From Biancaea sappan (taxonomy: Eukaryota; Streptophyta; Magnoliopsida; Fabales; Fabaceae): 64,000 bases of DNA. Below the pieces are notes generated by a model that was not told the DNA's origin, did not search any database, and was given only the letters and a program-made list of their open reading frames with translations. Positions within the stretch are counted from its first letter, which is position 1; each line of letters starts with the position of its first letter. Shown in pieces: positions 11,943-24,770 of this stretch. The translations under genes and the position numbers were made by a program. The stretch covers positions 50,409,001-50,473,000 of the forward strand of contig CM073496.1 of NCBI GenBank assembly GCA_037074585.1, read 5' to 3'.

Positions 11943-12477
11943 ATTTAGTGTGCTTGTCTTTAAAAACAAACACTGAATCCTATTTCCATCACCAAGCACC
12001 ACCACTATACTTCAAAAGTTAAAACACTATAAAGAGGAGTCATTTGGATCTGTAAAATCTAATGACTCTCATTTATTTAATATCTTTTTAAAAAAAATTT
12101 TACAAGTATTAATTATAAGTATTAAAATATATATAAAATAATTATTATAATTAAAAAAAAAAACGTTGGATGATTAGGAGAGAACCAAGCTTCCAACCAC
12201 TGTCGCTTTTTCTCTTCTCGCTGCATGGAAATCCCTTCGCTGGCCTTCAATTCATTCCCTCGAATCCGCATCTCTCTCTCTCTCTGCTTCTCTTTCTTCA
12301 GTAATGGTCATTCGCGTTGATTCAACAAGAATGTGATGTGTTGCTGCTTGTTATGTTCTACTCATTTGTTAGTAGTAAATACCATTTCTTCTTAATTTGT
12401 TTTGGCCATTGAACACCCACTCGCGTCCAAATTTTGCTGAAGAGGATTGCTCTTACGCTTTTAACTCGCTGCTCACA
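11943..12477 (+). promoter_or_regulatory. Upstream region and 5' UTR of the AP2 gene
   Basis: A (CT)n tract at about 12270-12290 precedes the TOE1-like start, which is common in plant leaders. The upstream half is AT-rich with no clear motif. In-frame codons continue upstream of the chosen ATG (12478) but without an earlier ATG. Confidence 0.4.
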
Positions 12478-15144
12478 ATGTTGGATCTTAATCTCAACGT
12501 TGGTTCCTCTGATTCTTCGTCTGGTTCCATCGCTATGGTTCACGGCGAGATTCCACCACTTTCTGGTAGCCAAATAGCTAGCTCTGGAAGCTTAAATTCT
12601 TTCCTGGTCAATGCGGATGCCTCCACCAACGCTTGTGACGATGATTCTTGCTCTTATGGCGATGCTTTTACTTACGACTTCGGTATACTGAAGAAGAACG
12701 CCGTGGATGGTGGCACAAGCTTCAAGGCAGTTGAAATTCGCCAAGCTGAATGTGACAATGTCTGTACTCCGACCATCCGGCTTTTACCGGCGGCCGGAGG
12801 GGGAGATAACCGCTTGACCGAGCTGGAAATCGGTCATCGGTTTCCTGGTTCTTCTACGACGAAGGGATGGTTGGATTTCTCGCGCAAGGAGATAGGTTGC
12901 GGTGGAGAGCTGGGGCTGAGGAAGCTGCCCCAGCTGCAGCAGAGACAGCAAGTGAAGAAGAGCCGGCGGGGACCTAGGTCGCGGAGCTCACAATATCGTG
13001 GCGTTACTTTCTATCGGAGAACGGGAAGATGGGAATCGCATATTTGGTTGGTGATCGATGATACCATATACTATATAGTTTAGTGTAAATACTTGGTCGT
13101 TTCTTTTTTCGAACTTCAAATAAATCTGTTTTGCTTACAGTTATTCTTCTCTTTCTGAACCCGTTGTGTTTTTGTGTTGTGTGCAGGGATTGTGGGAAGC
13201 AAGTCTACTTGGGTAAGCAAGCAACATTGATTATGGTAGAAAAATTCGTCTTATGTATTTTGGTTTTCTTTATCATAGTAGCTGGAAACTGGGACATTAT
13301 TCTGAACTCTCTTTTGTTTCTAGTTGAGTACTTTTCCTATACATCTTTAAAATAACGATTTTGATTTTTGTTTTTGTAGGCGGATTTGATACAGCTCATG
13401 CTGCAGCAAGGTAAAAAGTGATTTCAGATTGAGATTTAGACTATGTCGAAATTATTTCCAGGAATTTGTTTTCTTTGTAATTTGGTTTTCCATTCCAGGG
13501 CATATGATCGAGCTGCAATCAAGTTCCGCGGCGTTGATGCAGATATCAATTTCAATATCACTGATTATGGTGATGATATAAACCAGGTTAATGAGCAGAT
13601 GATCCTACTGTCAGTAGTCTTTTGTTCTGCTCTATATTTCAATGGAAGTTCTAATTGTTGCCTTAATTCTTCTGCAGATGAGTAACTTCACAAAGGAAGA
13701 GTTTGTGCATATTCTTCGTCGACAGAGCACTGGCTTTTCAAGGGGAAGCTCAAAATACAGGGGAGTTACTCTGCATAAATGTGGGCGTTGGGAAGCTCGT
13801 ATGGGACAGTTTCTTGGGAAAAAGTGAGTAACTCTTTGATTAAATTGCTTTTATGGTTGAACTTTGCATGTCCTGATTGCGTATACGTAATATCCTTCTC
13901 AAAATGTTATCCCTCTCTAATTAAAAGTAGGTAGTCACTAGTCATATGATAGAGCTTAGGTCATTAACAGATTGGTTTCTTTTGATAATCAGAATTCAGT
14001 TTTTTTATTGTTTAGAGTTCATTGCTTGCCTGCAGGTATATATATCTTGGGCTATTCGATAGCGAAATAGAGGCTGCAAGGTCTTATCAATCATATACGG
14101 TTTAAATTGAACTAGATGCTTGCTCTTTCTGGACTTTTATGATTGTTGTTGTCTCATGAAACCAGGGCTTATGATAAGGCTGCCATAAAATTCAATAGAA
14201 AGGAAGCAGTCACAAATTTTGAGCCGAGCTTATACGAAGGGGAGATGATATCTCAGGCTAATAATGAAGAGATACAAATTTATGGTGAAGGCTTATTTTA
14301 TTTTATTTTTCATGTTCTTCACAAGCTGCTTAGTGAGAATATTATGAGTATCAATGCATCAGCAATGTATCGATTCTGTCACTCTATGCAGATAAAAACA
14401 AAATTCTTGATCTAAACTTGGGCATAGCTCCCCCTTGTTCCCCTGATAGTCAAATGGAGAACTTAAGCGATGAGAGTAGTTTCCGAGTTCAGCGTGCCTG
14501 GGATGACTTGCCTATTGATGGGAGAGTTACGGTAATGTAGAGATAAGATAACATTGTTTAGACCTACTGATCAGTTCAATTTTTATTAATCTCCATGGTT
14601 TCGTACCTTTGCTTTTGTATCTATATCTGAATCTCAAGTGGTAGATGCTTTGACTGAGATTTTAATAATATATTTTTGTTTTTTATTGGTAGTTTGAGCA
14701 CTCTGCATCAAGATCATGGAAGGCTCAGCCGTCTTGTTGGTTATCTGCAGCTCCTGAGCATCCTTCCTTCTGGGGTAGTGCCAATTTCTTTCCCTTCTGT
14801 CAGGTAAGTCTCATATGCTCAGGCCACCATAATGATTTCATTAAGTTCCTTGTTTATTAGTTATGATCTGTTATTCTCATTTCTATTTGCAGGAAAGAGC
14901 AATAGAGAAGAAAATGGAAGCCAATCCCTTGCCAAATTGGTCATGGAATATCCAAGGTCCTCATGGCAGCGCAAGTCTTATTCCACCCTTCTCTGCTGCA
15001 GCATCATCAGGATTCCTTTCAACAATAGTACCATCAGCTGCTGATAGTCAAATTCATTTTCCAAACATGACGATCCTCCACCCTCATTTTTCTACCTCAA
15101 TCACCAACTCCAGCACCCTATCCCCTTTTTACCGTAGGAGATGA
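12478..15144 (+). CDS. TOE1: AP2-like transcription factor, TOE1/RAP2.7 type
   Basis: Ten exons: 12478-13046, 13187-13212, 13380-13410, 13499-13586, 13678-13823, 14036-14080, 14166-14284, 14392-14531, 14693-14803, 14893-15144. All junctions keep frame and give 508 residues. Two AP2 DNA-binding domains are clear (about residues 171-222, RGVTFYRRTGRWESHIW; and 260-315, RGVTLHKCGRWEARMGQF), preceded by the KKSRRGPRSRSSQ nuclear signal. The N-terminus MLDLNLN and a second LDLNL near residue 347 are EAR-type repression motifs that recruit TOPLESS in this family. A miR172 site lies in the last exon. Known members repress flowering and the juvenile-to-adult transition. The N-terminus (MLDLNLN, GDAFTYDFGILK) is closer to TOE1/RAP2.7 than to APETALA2. 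The gene looks intact. Confidence 0.95.
14996..15016 (+). promoter_or_regulatory. miR172 target site
   Basis: CTGCAGCATCATCAGGATTC encodes AASSGF in the C-terminal coding region, the standard miR172 complementary site of euAP2/TOE genes. It implies post-transcriptional and translational repression by miR172 as the plant ages. Confidence 0.93.
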
Positions 15145-17032
15145 GAGCAAATCCAGGTACAGCAACAATACAGTTCAAAATCTTATGGTCATTATAGGAG
15201 GTAGGTAGCCTAGGGAATGATTGACAAACAGGTGCTTGGGACTGACTAAAAGTAGTGATTGAATTGCTAGTGTTGAGAGCTTTAGTCACTTCTCCTTTAA
15301 TGGACATTAATATACTTCAGTGTAAAGAACAGTCTGCCATCAGGCCTGGTTAATTTTTGGATCTGCTTGTTTTTATCCGTGACTATTCTGAATTTCTGAT
15401 AAGCAAACACTTATTTCTCCGGTATTTAGACCAAGTGCACGTCCATTTTTTTAATAGAAAAAAAAAAGAATAACAGAAACTATGGTTGATCTATAACATT
15501 CCATAATTGTGGGCAATTTTTCAATTTTTATTGTGGTACTACTTTGCTCCATGAGTTTGTCTGTACCGGAACAAAGAATTTTGCCACCTTAACACTGTAC
15601 AAAAACACAATTAAGGCATGATTACGTGGTTATTGCCACTACATAATCCTCAGCATGCCTATCTATCTAACCTACCCTAGGCCATAGCTTATTTATTTGT
15701 ACAAAATAGTGAATAGAAAATACATATAATTTAGATTTGAATTAAAAAATATATGTTCGAGTGACTTTTGTAACTTAGATATGAACAGTCATTGATGAAA
15801 GGCTGGCTTAGAACTGAGGTACGAGAATATTTTCAGAAAGAAAAGAAAGAGGATGGTTAAGAGGATGGTTGTGTCGTGTGCTATTTTATTTGGAGAGCAC
15901 ATGTTCAGGGGGCTCCGTAACGTCCCGTCCCTGAGCTGGGGATCACAGCGATTCCCGTATTCCTTGGCTTTTCACGTACATCTCCAAACTCCAAACCCTA
16001 CCTTCCCTACTGCCTACCCCTATGAATTGTACTTGATTTTTGTTATTGTTAAAAATCTGCTATGTATATATATATATATATGTTATTACTAAGTGCTTAA
16101 ATTAATTGGTTTGTTTTGTTTTAATTTAATTAGAGGGTTTCGAATTTGAATATTTAAAAATATAATTGCAGATGATATAATCAAAAAATAATTATTATTA
16201 TTTTTTATAAAATTTTAACATTTTACTTGAAAAAATTATCAAACTTTATGAAAATATTTATCAAATAATTGTTTATTTTTTATAATTTTTTTCACGAAAG
16301 TCTATCTAAAAAACAATTTTTAAAATTAAGAAATTACAATGATCTCAGTGGGACCTAGTGAAGGGTGAAGAGTTGATTGTTGTGCCACTACCCCGTGTTA
16401 AAAGGTCTCCTATGTATGACTATGATATCTCTACTACCACTAACAATGTCACTGACTCCACCTTTCTCATTTAACAGTTTCACCTGACACAAATCGCCAA
16501 ATTATGTTACATTTACATTTTACACTGTGCCTCTCTTGAAAGTGGAGTGGACTTAACATCCTTAATCTTTTGATATAAAGTTAAAAAGTTAATAATATTA
16601 AATCTGTACTTTTAACCCCACTATTCATCCAAAGTTATAGCACATTAGCAGCCCTTAGACTGTAACACCAAACTCACTAGAGCGTACAATTTGTTGGTGA
16701 TTTGGAGCGAAAGCGAAGCTGTGCTGAACCTGAACACAACCAATCCTCCTGCAAACCACTGCTTTCACCTACCTATCTCTTAAATTCAATTCCCTTTGTT
16801 TTGTATCTGAGCTTAATCCTCCTGGCTGTATGACTCTCTGTTGGTTTTAACATATTTCCTCTTTTTACCCCCCAAAAAAAAAATCAATTCCCTTTTGTCT
16901 CTTTCTTAAATCAAATCAACCGTCTTGACCTCTCTTTTAAAAAAAAAAAAAAAGACTTTTCAGTAGTTTCAACTTTCAACTTTTTATCATCACATTCTCA
17001 TATATTTACTGGGAGCTTGATACACAGATTGA
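15145..17032. other. 3' UTR of the AP2 gene and intergenic
   Basis: The first few hundred bases are probably the 3' UTR. A short (TA)n run lies near 16065-16081. No further gene is supported; a small open frame near 15853 has no features. Confidence 0.45.
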
Positions 17033-18219
17033 GAGCCTATTTAGTAGGGCAAAAAACACTGAAAAGTATAGCTTCTTTTATGTAGTACTTCTTTTTTCAC
17101 GCATTTGGTAAGTCATTATCTATAGTGCACCGATGAACTTTAGAATTCTTACTTTTATTGTTTTTGTATAGAACTCTTCCATCCCTACAGTAATAGAAAA
17201 GTGCATTCGAGAATGAAAAGGACGTGGGCTTTTGGAACTACCCTTGTCTGTGCACCTGCAATTTCTTTTCTTTTCTTTGGTCTGTACGCCTTATTCCCGA
17301 ACTTGCTTTGCTTCTGCTTTACTAGTGAGTTTCTCATCTCTTCGTTGGAAGAAGGTATAGAAGAAGTTGTAAAATGAAAAACAGACAGGAGAAGGTATGG
17401 AAGAAGCTGAAAGCTTCCAAATGCGGAGAACCATTAACCAAATTAACACATGCAGAGTACCATTAACCAAATTAACAAATACACTGAAGCATTTTCTTTA
17501 ATTTCATTTTTGAAATTTTTCTACTCAAAAACCCAAATCTACACGTCAGCGTCACAGACGAACAAGATGAACAGAGAAGAAGAAAAAGAAAAACCCTCTA
17601 AAAATCTCCATGATATCACCTCATAGGAAATCAAACCTCTAAAAATCTCTCCAAGAAATAAATTGACAGAAAGAAGAAGAACATGATGAACAAAGAGAGA
17701 GAACATAGAGAGAGATAAAAATCTCACCAAATCTTCGTGTGAATTTCCGTCTATGCCCTCAAGCAACTGTCTTTGGTTCGGTCAACGGGGGGCTCAAATG
17801 GGGAAGGGGAAATTCAACGACGATGTGGGAATGAGTGAGAGAGATTTGTGAACGGTGTGGATTGTAGTTGTGACAAGAATGGCGGCGTAGAGAGATGAGA
17901 AAGCTGGTTGATGGCGATGGTGGGCAGTGGAGGTGGAGGACGACGTTCGCTGATAGAGCTTTGGAGGCTGAGAGAAAGTGAAGAGTGATGGTGAGAAGCT
18001 GTGGAGGTTGACAGGAATGACAAGGTGATTGGGATTGAGAGAAACGGTGGTGAGGTGGGGGTATATTGATAAAATAATCATATTAAAAAAATACATACTA
18101 AAATATTTTTTTGCTATTTATTTTTCTATCCTACACCAAACAATTTTTTTTTATTTTTTTTATTTTTTATTTTTCTACTTCCTTTTCATTCCTATTCAGT
18201 CATGACTACTAAACCGGCC
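17033..18219. mobile_element. Large MITE, PIF/Harbinger-like (copy 2)
   Basis: The left end GAGCCTATTTAGTAGGGC and the right end, which reverse-complements to GGCCGGTTTAGTAG, are flanked by TGA (17030-17032 and 18220-18222). The interior 17180-17290 matches 1740-1860 of copy 1. No transposase is present. The right half (17810-18060) is GC-richer with open frames on the minus strand that show no domain and may be captured or chance sequence. Confidence 0.65.
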
Positions 18220-18568
18220 TGACCTTTCAAAGTCTTATAAAAAATATGGATGTATTGATGATATATTGAGTATCTCTAAATTATTTTAGAATTCATTGTA
18301 CAATTATGAAACAATTACTTTATATAAATTTTCAACAATTTGAGAAATTAAAAGAGGTGGAGTTCTCAATCTTTGAAAGGTTAAATTATTTGTAACATAA
18401 ATTTTTTTAATCAATTCATTATTCATATTGACTTCTATTAGATTAATATCACTTTTATCAACGAACTTGTAGTTTAAATAATATAAATTGAATATTATAA
18501 GTTTAGTTTCACCAAAAAAAAATTATAAGTTTAGAAGTTAGAGTTTGAATTCTAAATATAAAAAAATA

Positions 18569-19257
18569 TTAAATTATAATTTTAGTCCTTATAATTTTAC
18601 TAAAATTATAAATTTATCCTTATATCTTTTCAACCATTTAAAAGTAGTCTTTGCTATTACTACAAGTTACTTTTCCATTAAAAAAAATTTATATAACAAC
18701 TTATGTATATTCTTGTGAATATGTTAACATGCCTATTCATTATTTTTGCATAACACGACATACCCACGTCAATTAAGGCTTAATGACTTGAAGCATGAGG
18801 AACAAAGGTTCATAATCCCTAACACTGTGTGTTGTTTTATTCATAATCGACAATGGATGGCGTGAATCAGAAACAACGGATGGTCCCTTGATGTTTGAAC
18901 GGGGAACTCTTAACTCTTCATTTACAAATATCAACTAGAAATAACGACAAGGGACTCAAACTTTATGACCCTATAGATATTTGAACACAGTTCTTGTTCA
19001 GTCAACAATTTGTTGTACTGATGACGATGAGGGAATCCTTAGATAGAGGTTACCCAGTTGAGGAATTAGCAGAGAAAAGCACCTACATGGAAGTTGCCTA
19101 TTTCATCAGGGAACACAATCCGCTCTAGTTCTTTAAGGTTTAGGATAAAGTAATTATAGGAATTGAAAAATAATAGGGACCAATTTACGTAAAAATCAAG
19201 TATAAATACCAATTTATAATTCTAGTAAAATTATAAGGATCAAATTTATAATTTAAC
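18569..19257. mobile_element. TIR element with TTAAATTATAA termini
   Basis: The left end (TTAAATTATAATTTTAGTCC, then TTATAATTTTACTAAAATTATAA) is mirrored by the right end (TATAATTCTAGTAAAATTATAAGG ... TTATAATTTAA). The arms are about 45 bp. This terminus type is common in non-autonomous plant DNA elements. The 689-bp interior has no gene. A target duplication is not clear. Confidence 0.55.
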
Positions 19258-19861
19258 ATTAAAAAAAAAACTATTGGGGCCCTTGTACTTTAAGTCGAGT
19301 GCCATAATGTGTTAAAATTAGTGAATGAGTGCATTATAATTTTTTTTTTTCCGTAACTCAGATTAAAACTTAATAAAATCAGCACTAGCCAAGTGCAACA
19401 AGTGGCCGGGAAGGGAAAAACGAAAGTGTTGTACACAGGGCACACACCCATGTTTAGCAAGATAGTGAGCAACATTATTAGTCGTTCTATGAATATGAGA
19501 AATAGAGAAAAACTAAAATTTTAGCAGTTCTACAAATATGAGAAATAGAGAAACTGACAGCCTTCTATTGGTACGTACTTTCGAAGCACTTCGGGACTTC
19601 TCAATGCATGATAATTTTCAGCTAAACATAAATGTGAAAATTAAATAGTCATTTAAGGTTATTATATTCAATTTTCGCTTGATAGTACATTTATACTGAA
19701 AAACTGGCAGTGAATAGGGATGACAATAGATATATTATTTTGAGTATATTTGGTAGTATTTATTTAAAAAATATATAGAACATCTATAAGATATAGGATA
19801 AAGTATGAATAATTACCCATAAGATATCAAGTCAATTAGATGTTGGCATGAGGCACGGTAT

Positions 19862-20960
19862 AACCAACAACAACAACAATAAATCCTTATCTCATTAGGT
19901 GGGGTTGGCTATATGGATCGCACGATGCCATTAAGCTCTATTAATGATCAACTCTTTAGGTATCTCATTTATTAGAAGATTATGTTCAATAACTTCTATA
20001 AGTGTCATTCTTAGTTTTCCTCGACCTTTTTTTACATGATTCTAAACCATATGCTCAACTCTCCTTACTGGCGCTTCCAACGGTCTTCTTTGAACATGTC
20101 CAAACCACCTTAAACGATTTTTAACAATTTCTCTATCAATAGGTGCCACTCCAACTATACTTCTTATACAATCACTATGAATCATATCTCTTCTTGTATG
20201 ACCACACATCTATCGCAACATCTTTATCTGCGCTATCCAAATTTTTTGTTCTTGTTGAAATTGCTGGTCTTATAGTAGTATGATAAAACTTTTCTTTGAG
20301 CTTATCAGGTATTTTCCGATCACAAATAACTTCTTATACTATTCTCCACTTCAACCACTCAACTTGTATTCTATGTGTCACAACATCTCCAATAATTTCG
20401 CCATCACTTTGTATAACTAATGCTAGATACTTAAACTTTGACACTTGTGATACAACATGATCTCTAATTTTAGCCTCTAACTCTTTTCTAGCTTGTCGCT
20501 TGTTAAACTTACAATGCATATATTCTGTCTTACTCCTACTCAGACGAAAATCCTTCGATTCCAAAGTAGCTCTCCATAACTCGAGTTTATAATTAATCTC
20601 TTCCATTGACTCTGTCATGAGAACAATATCATCTACAAAAAGCATGTATTTGGGGATTTATTCTTGGATGTGTTTCATCAGAACATCTAAAACCAAATCA
20701 AACAAATAAGGGCTCAAAGATGATCCTTGATGCAGGTCAATTTTAATAGGGAAGTCTCTTGTCTCCTCCCGGATGTTTTCACACTAGTTGTAGCCCCATC
20801 ATATATATCTTTTATAACTTTAATATACGTAACCCGCACACCTTTCATTTTCATGACTTTCCACAGCAACTTTCTTGGTACTCGATCATAAGCTTTTTCC
20901 AAATCAATAAAAACGATATGCAAGTTTTTTTTGTTTATTCTGATACCTTTCAATCAACCA
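19862..20960 (-). mobile_element. RTE-type LINE fragment, reverse transcriptase remnant
   Basis: On the minus strand, pieces of reverse transcriptase are recognisable: HIVFIDLEKAYDRVPRKLLW (about 20910-20850), MLFVDDIVLM (the FADD-type active-site block, 20645), DFRLSRSKTEYM, then HRIQVEWLKWR. Further 3' come LRWFGHVQRRPLEAPVRR near 20050-20110 and the 3' tail with GTTGGTTATACC and (TTG)n. Frames shift between pieces and the 5' half is absent, so this is a dead, 5'-truncated copy, as is usual for target-primed LINE insertion. The family matches the abundant plant RTE type with TTG-rich tails. Confidence 0.85.
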
Positions 20961-22736
20961 TTTTAATAGATAAATAGCTTATATAATAGACCGCTTGACA
21001 TGAATCCAAATTGATTTTTAAAAATACTTATCTTAATTCTTAACTTGGCATAAAGTACAAGATAACCGTTTAATATAAATAAGTGGACAAAATATTCAAT
21101 ATTCAACTAATAGTTATTAATATTATATGTAAATATAAATTATAAATTCTACAATTTTAATATATAGATTAAAATATATTATTTATACGATATAAATGTG
21201 ATAAATTAAAATTTTTTGTTAGATAAATAAAAGATATTAGGTATGCATTAGGTATGCACATGCATACCTATTAACCAATCAATTTAATATACCTACTATT
21301 TATTATGTAACACTTTCTCAGATATTTCAGATATGAATAGTAAAAAAAGCTTTATGTTAATTTAAACAGAGAATGTAAGTATTACATTTTTCAAATGAAA
21401 ATAGAGTGAATATTCATCTATTACCATACCTAACCGTGAACTAAAATCATCCTGAAAGAAATAATATAAAAGAGTAAAGGATTGATAATTATTTATTAGA
21501 TGCCCCAAAAAGAAGAAAAAAGCCTAAAGAGTTATAAATTCAAGAGCAAGAATTAATGAAAACAAGCAAACTAAGTAACAATTCCTGCGAACACACAATT
21601 GTACGTACTACGTAGCAGAAGTACGACGAAAGGCCCTCTATCTCTCCTCTCATTGCAAAAGCTTGACGTTAGTGTTATGGCAGACACATATCTATGATAC
21701 AATCCAAACGCAAGCATCCAAGTTCAAGGATTCAACGATGGAATCAAGACTCAAGAGGCCACCAGTTGGTTTGGGGGTTCATCTGCATTGAAATATCGAA
21801 TTGCATTGGACCTAGGACGAACCAACCCTGCAAATGCACCATCAGTATCAGTATCAGCATCAACATCACCATACATATGCATGTCATGTCGCGTCATTCA
21901 TCATTCATAAAGGAAACCTACCCTTTTTGAGTTTTATTCCATTTCTGGGTGAACATGAGGTTGTCTTGTGTTGTCATCACTCAATTCTGAGCCAGCAATA
22001 ATAGCTGCAGGCCTTACCAGCGTGTCTCCCACGCTTCATTTAAGGTGGAGCTTTACAGATAAACATCTGCGAAAAGCATATGCATACGCGCGCGCGCCCG
22101 CGTGTGAGAATGAGTTTTGTGTTTTCTTTTAAAACGGTTATGTATTTTTTATATACATATTTTATTCCATTTTATCATATACGTAAAACATTTCTGTCTG
22201 AACAAATAAATTATTTTTCTATGTAAATTATATTGATTAAACCATGTAAATTTACATGTATTTTTTATTTTTTGTTTTGTTTTTCTTCTCTATTTTTCTA
22301 CAAATTAAATTTCGTGACATAACCATCTACTAGCATACACTGCTCTCTCTATCCCTGTCTAGTGCGTATATATATTTGCCGACCCAAAATAAACTGGACA
22401 AGTGAGTATGAATTTGTTTCAACTTATCAAGTAAAAATTGAAACACGTTTTCTTTTAAATTATAAATGACGATTATCTGCTGCCAAAAAATTAAAAGGCA
22501 AAACAATTTCTGTCGAGCAAGCAAAGGTGATCTATATTAATCAATTTGAAAATGTCTCGAAACAAGAGACTTTTGATGTAAATGTGAATAGAATTCAGGG
22601 TGACCTAACACCAAATTGATATGAAGAGTTCTAAAGGTTCGTCTACATGCAGTGGTTTCATTAAATGGGATTGGCTTAGACTAATGATTCACCATTGAAT
22701 TTTAAAGAACAACTATTTATAAAATCACTTTTTTAA
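20961..22736. other. Intergenic, AT-rich
   Basis: No gene found. Notable are a short CG-alternating run (ACGCGCGCGCGCCCGCGTGTG near 22086-22106) in otherwise AT-rich DNA, and a TCAGTATCAGTATCAGCATCA repeat near 21842. No tRNA or microRNA stem was convincing. Confidence 0.4.
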
Positions 22737-23404
22737 TTAGAGGTGTCGAAGGATTGAGCTGATATTTTATAGGACTTCTAATAAATATAGGTTAGATTGG
22801 TTAAGATTAAGTTGATAATTAGGCTTAAAATTATGACAAAGTTTAACCCTTCAAGGATCTTGGGTTGGGTTGGGTCAAGCTACACTTTTGTTTTTAAAAA
22901 ATAATTATCTTTTATTCATAATTTAAATATATATTATAAATTTAAATATAATGTATAATAAAATAAAAAATATATTATACATGATATCTTTGACCAATGA
23001 ACCTTAATGATAAAAAAAAAATATAAGCTAGTGTCAAAGATTCAAAACATAAAAAAAAAATTTAGCTTTTATGGCATTTTATTTTTAATTTTGGAAGTCT
23101 TTCTTTTAGATTAAGATATTAGGTTGTGTCATATATATTACTTCATGAGCCAATTTTTTATACTTGGATAATTTTGACAACTCATAACCTAAGTAACAAA
23201 AAAATTACAAAACCAAAGTACTAATATTTTTAAACATTTTTAATTTAAAAAAAACCCATGAGGTCGGTCCAGCTCAACCCTATGGGCCTAAATAAGCTGA
23301 GTTAAAAACCATTGTTAAATATAGGCCACTAAATTTTTAGTCTGTCTCACCCATTGTAAGATTGACTAGGCTCAATAGACTTAACCCATTTTGATAGCTT
23401 TACT
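22737..23404. mobile_element. Degenerate TIR element (AGAGGTGTC type)
   Basis: The left end ATTAGAGGTGTCGAAGG and the right end CCCATTTTGATAGCTTTAC form a weak inverted pair of the TAGAGGTGTCAAA-like terminus common in plant genomes. The body has the repeated GGGTTGGG ... GGCCTAAATAAGCTGAG motifs of such elements. The copy is old and its borders are approximate. Confidence 0.4.
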
Positions 23405-23779
23405 TTTAAGTTTAGGTAAGTTGACTTTATTAGGCTTTCCAAAAAAAATTATTTCTTTTTTTTTTTAAGTTAGTTTTGCTTTTTTTTTAAAATTATTAAA
23501 ATTTTATAATCTTAATATTTATTTCTATTATTTAAAATAATTTAACATACATTAAAAAAATAGCCTATGGGTTACTTCAACCCATTATGACCTTTGAAAG
23601 GTTGGAATGTGACAAGTTTTCCAATTTTATAATACATATGTAATCTAACACAAACTAACTCATGTTTACCATTAATCTTATAAAGCTTGAGTTGGTCTTC
23701 TTCAACTTATTTAAAAGTACTATTACATGATCTTAAATATAAATTGACTTGACCAGAATCTGAAAATCAGTACATTTTC

Positions 23780-24770
23780 TGAGACAATGTGTGGCTCACA
23801 TTGACTGTAAATAACTTTGCCAGCAAAAGCACCTTGAATCCTCTTCTGGTAGATCAGGGAAAGTAACCCTCAAAACTTGATACTCTCATAATTAGAGATA
23901 AAGTTATTAAATCTCAGCCTTCCTTTTATCTTGGCTATTTGATGTGAGCACATTACCACCGAATTGTTGAGTATGTGATTGCTCATAAATTGATGAACTG
24001 TTAGGTTGGAAATGATCTAGAAAACCTTGAAAAAGTTCTACACGCATCATTTTGAGGAGAAAATTTATTTCCAACATGATCTGGAAACCTTATTATCTGT
24101 GAAGATGCAGATTGTTGCATAAAGGGCCTAGCATCATCTTCACCACTTTTATATTAATTGGGGATTTAAAGTTCGCCTAAAGTCAAAAGATGCAGTGTTC
24201 CAGAGCAGATTCTTGTCTTAAACTTTCTGTAATATTGGTGCTTTCAGAGGTATGCATTGTTCATCACTTTCACCTAACAACTTACCTAAGAAATCTTCCC
24301 ATGCATCCAATCCCAAAGGCAAAATATTTGAGATATGCTGCTATCTCACATAACTGAACAAGGCTTACACTGATGATTCTGATGCCTTCACATCATTAAA
24401 GATTCCTCAGAATTGATTGAGTTACGAGTGAAAAGTGAAGCCGTCTGAATCTGGAGTCGAAGATGTATCCTCATGATGACTATGGATGCTGATTTATGGC
24501 TTTGTCAATATTGTGATCATCACATTGTTTGGAGAACTCAAGGAAGCTTGCCCTGGCTGCACGTCTAAAGAAAACAAAGCATACCTTGCAAATGCAAAAA
24601 CTACATCATCTTTGTTAAAGCTATACATCTTCTTCAGAACCATAATTATGCAGATATAAACAGTGTCATTTGCTGCAAGGCTGCACCAGAGAGATATATA
24701 CATGGTAACATCAAAGATGTTTTGTCTAGCAAAGCATATCCACTTGAGATTAACAAAACTATTTACCACA
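23780..24770 (-). pseudogene. Decayed coding-like segment, unidentified
   Basis: On the minus strand several protein-like stretches appear in shifting frames: ASFLEFSKQCDDHNIDKAIN (about 24550), EDTSSTPDSDGFTFHS (about 24460), ILPLGLDAWEDFLGKLLGES (about 24320) and ARPFMQQSASSQIIRFPDH (about 24110). They are separated by stops and small indels. Base composition is less AT-rich than on either side. This suggests an old pseudogene or gene fragment of a plant protein that I cannot name. It could also be an expressed gene with introns that I failed to join. Confidence 0.3.

Noticed and set aside
17794..18096. Two overlapping minus-strand frames inside MITE copy 2
   Set aside because: Low complexity (Ser/Thr/Pro/His), different frames of the same DNA, no domain. 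Possibly captured sequence but not supported as a gene.
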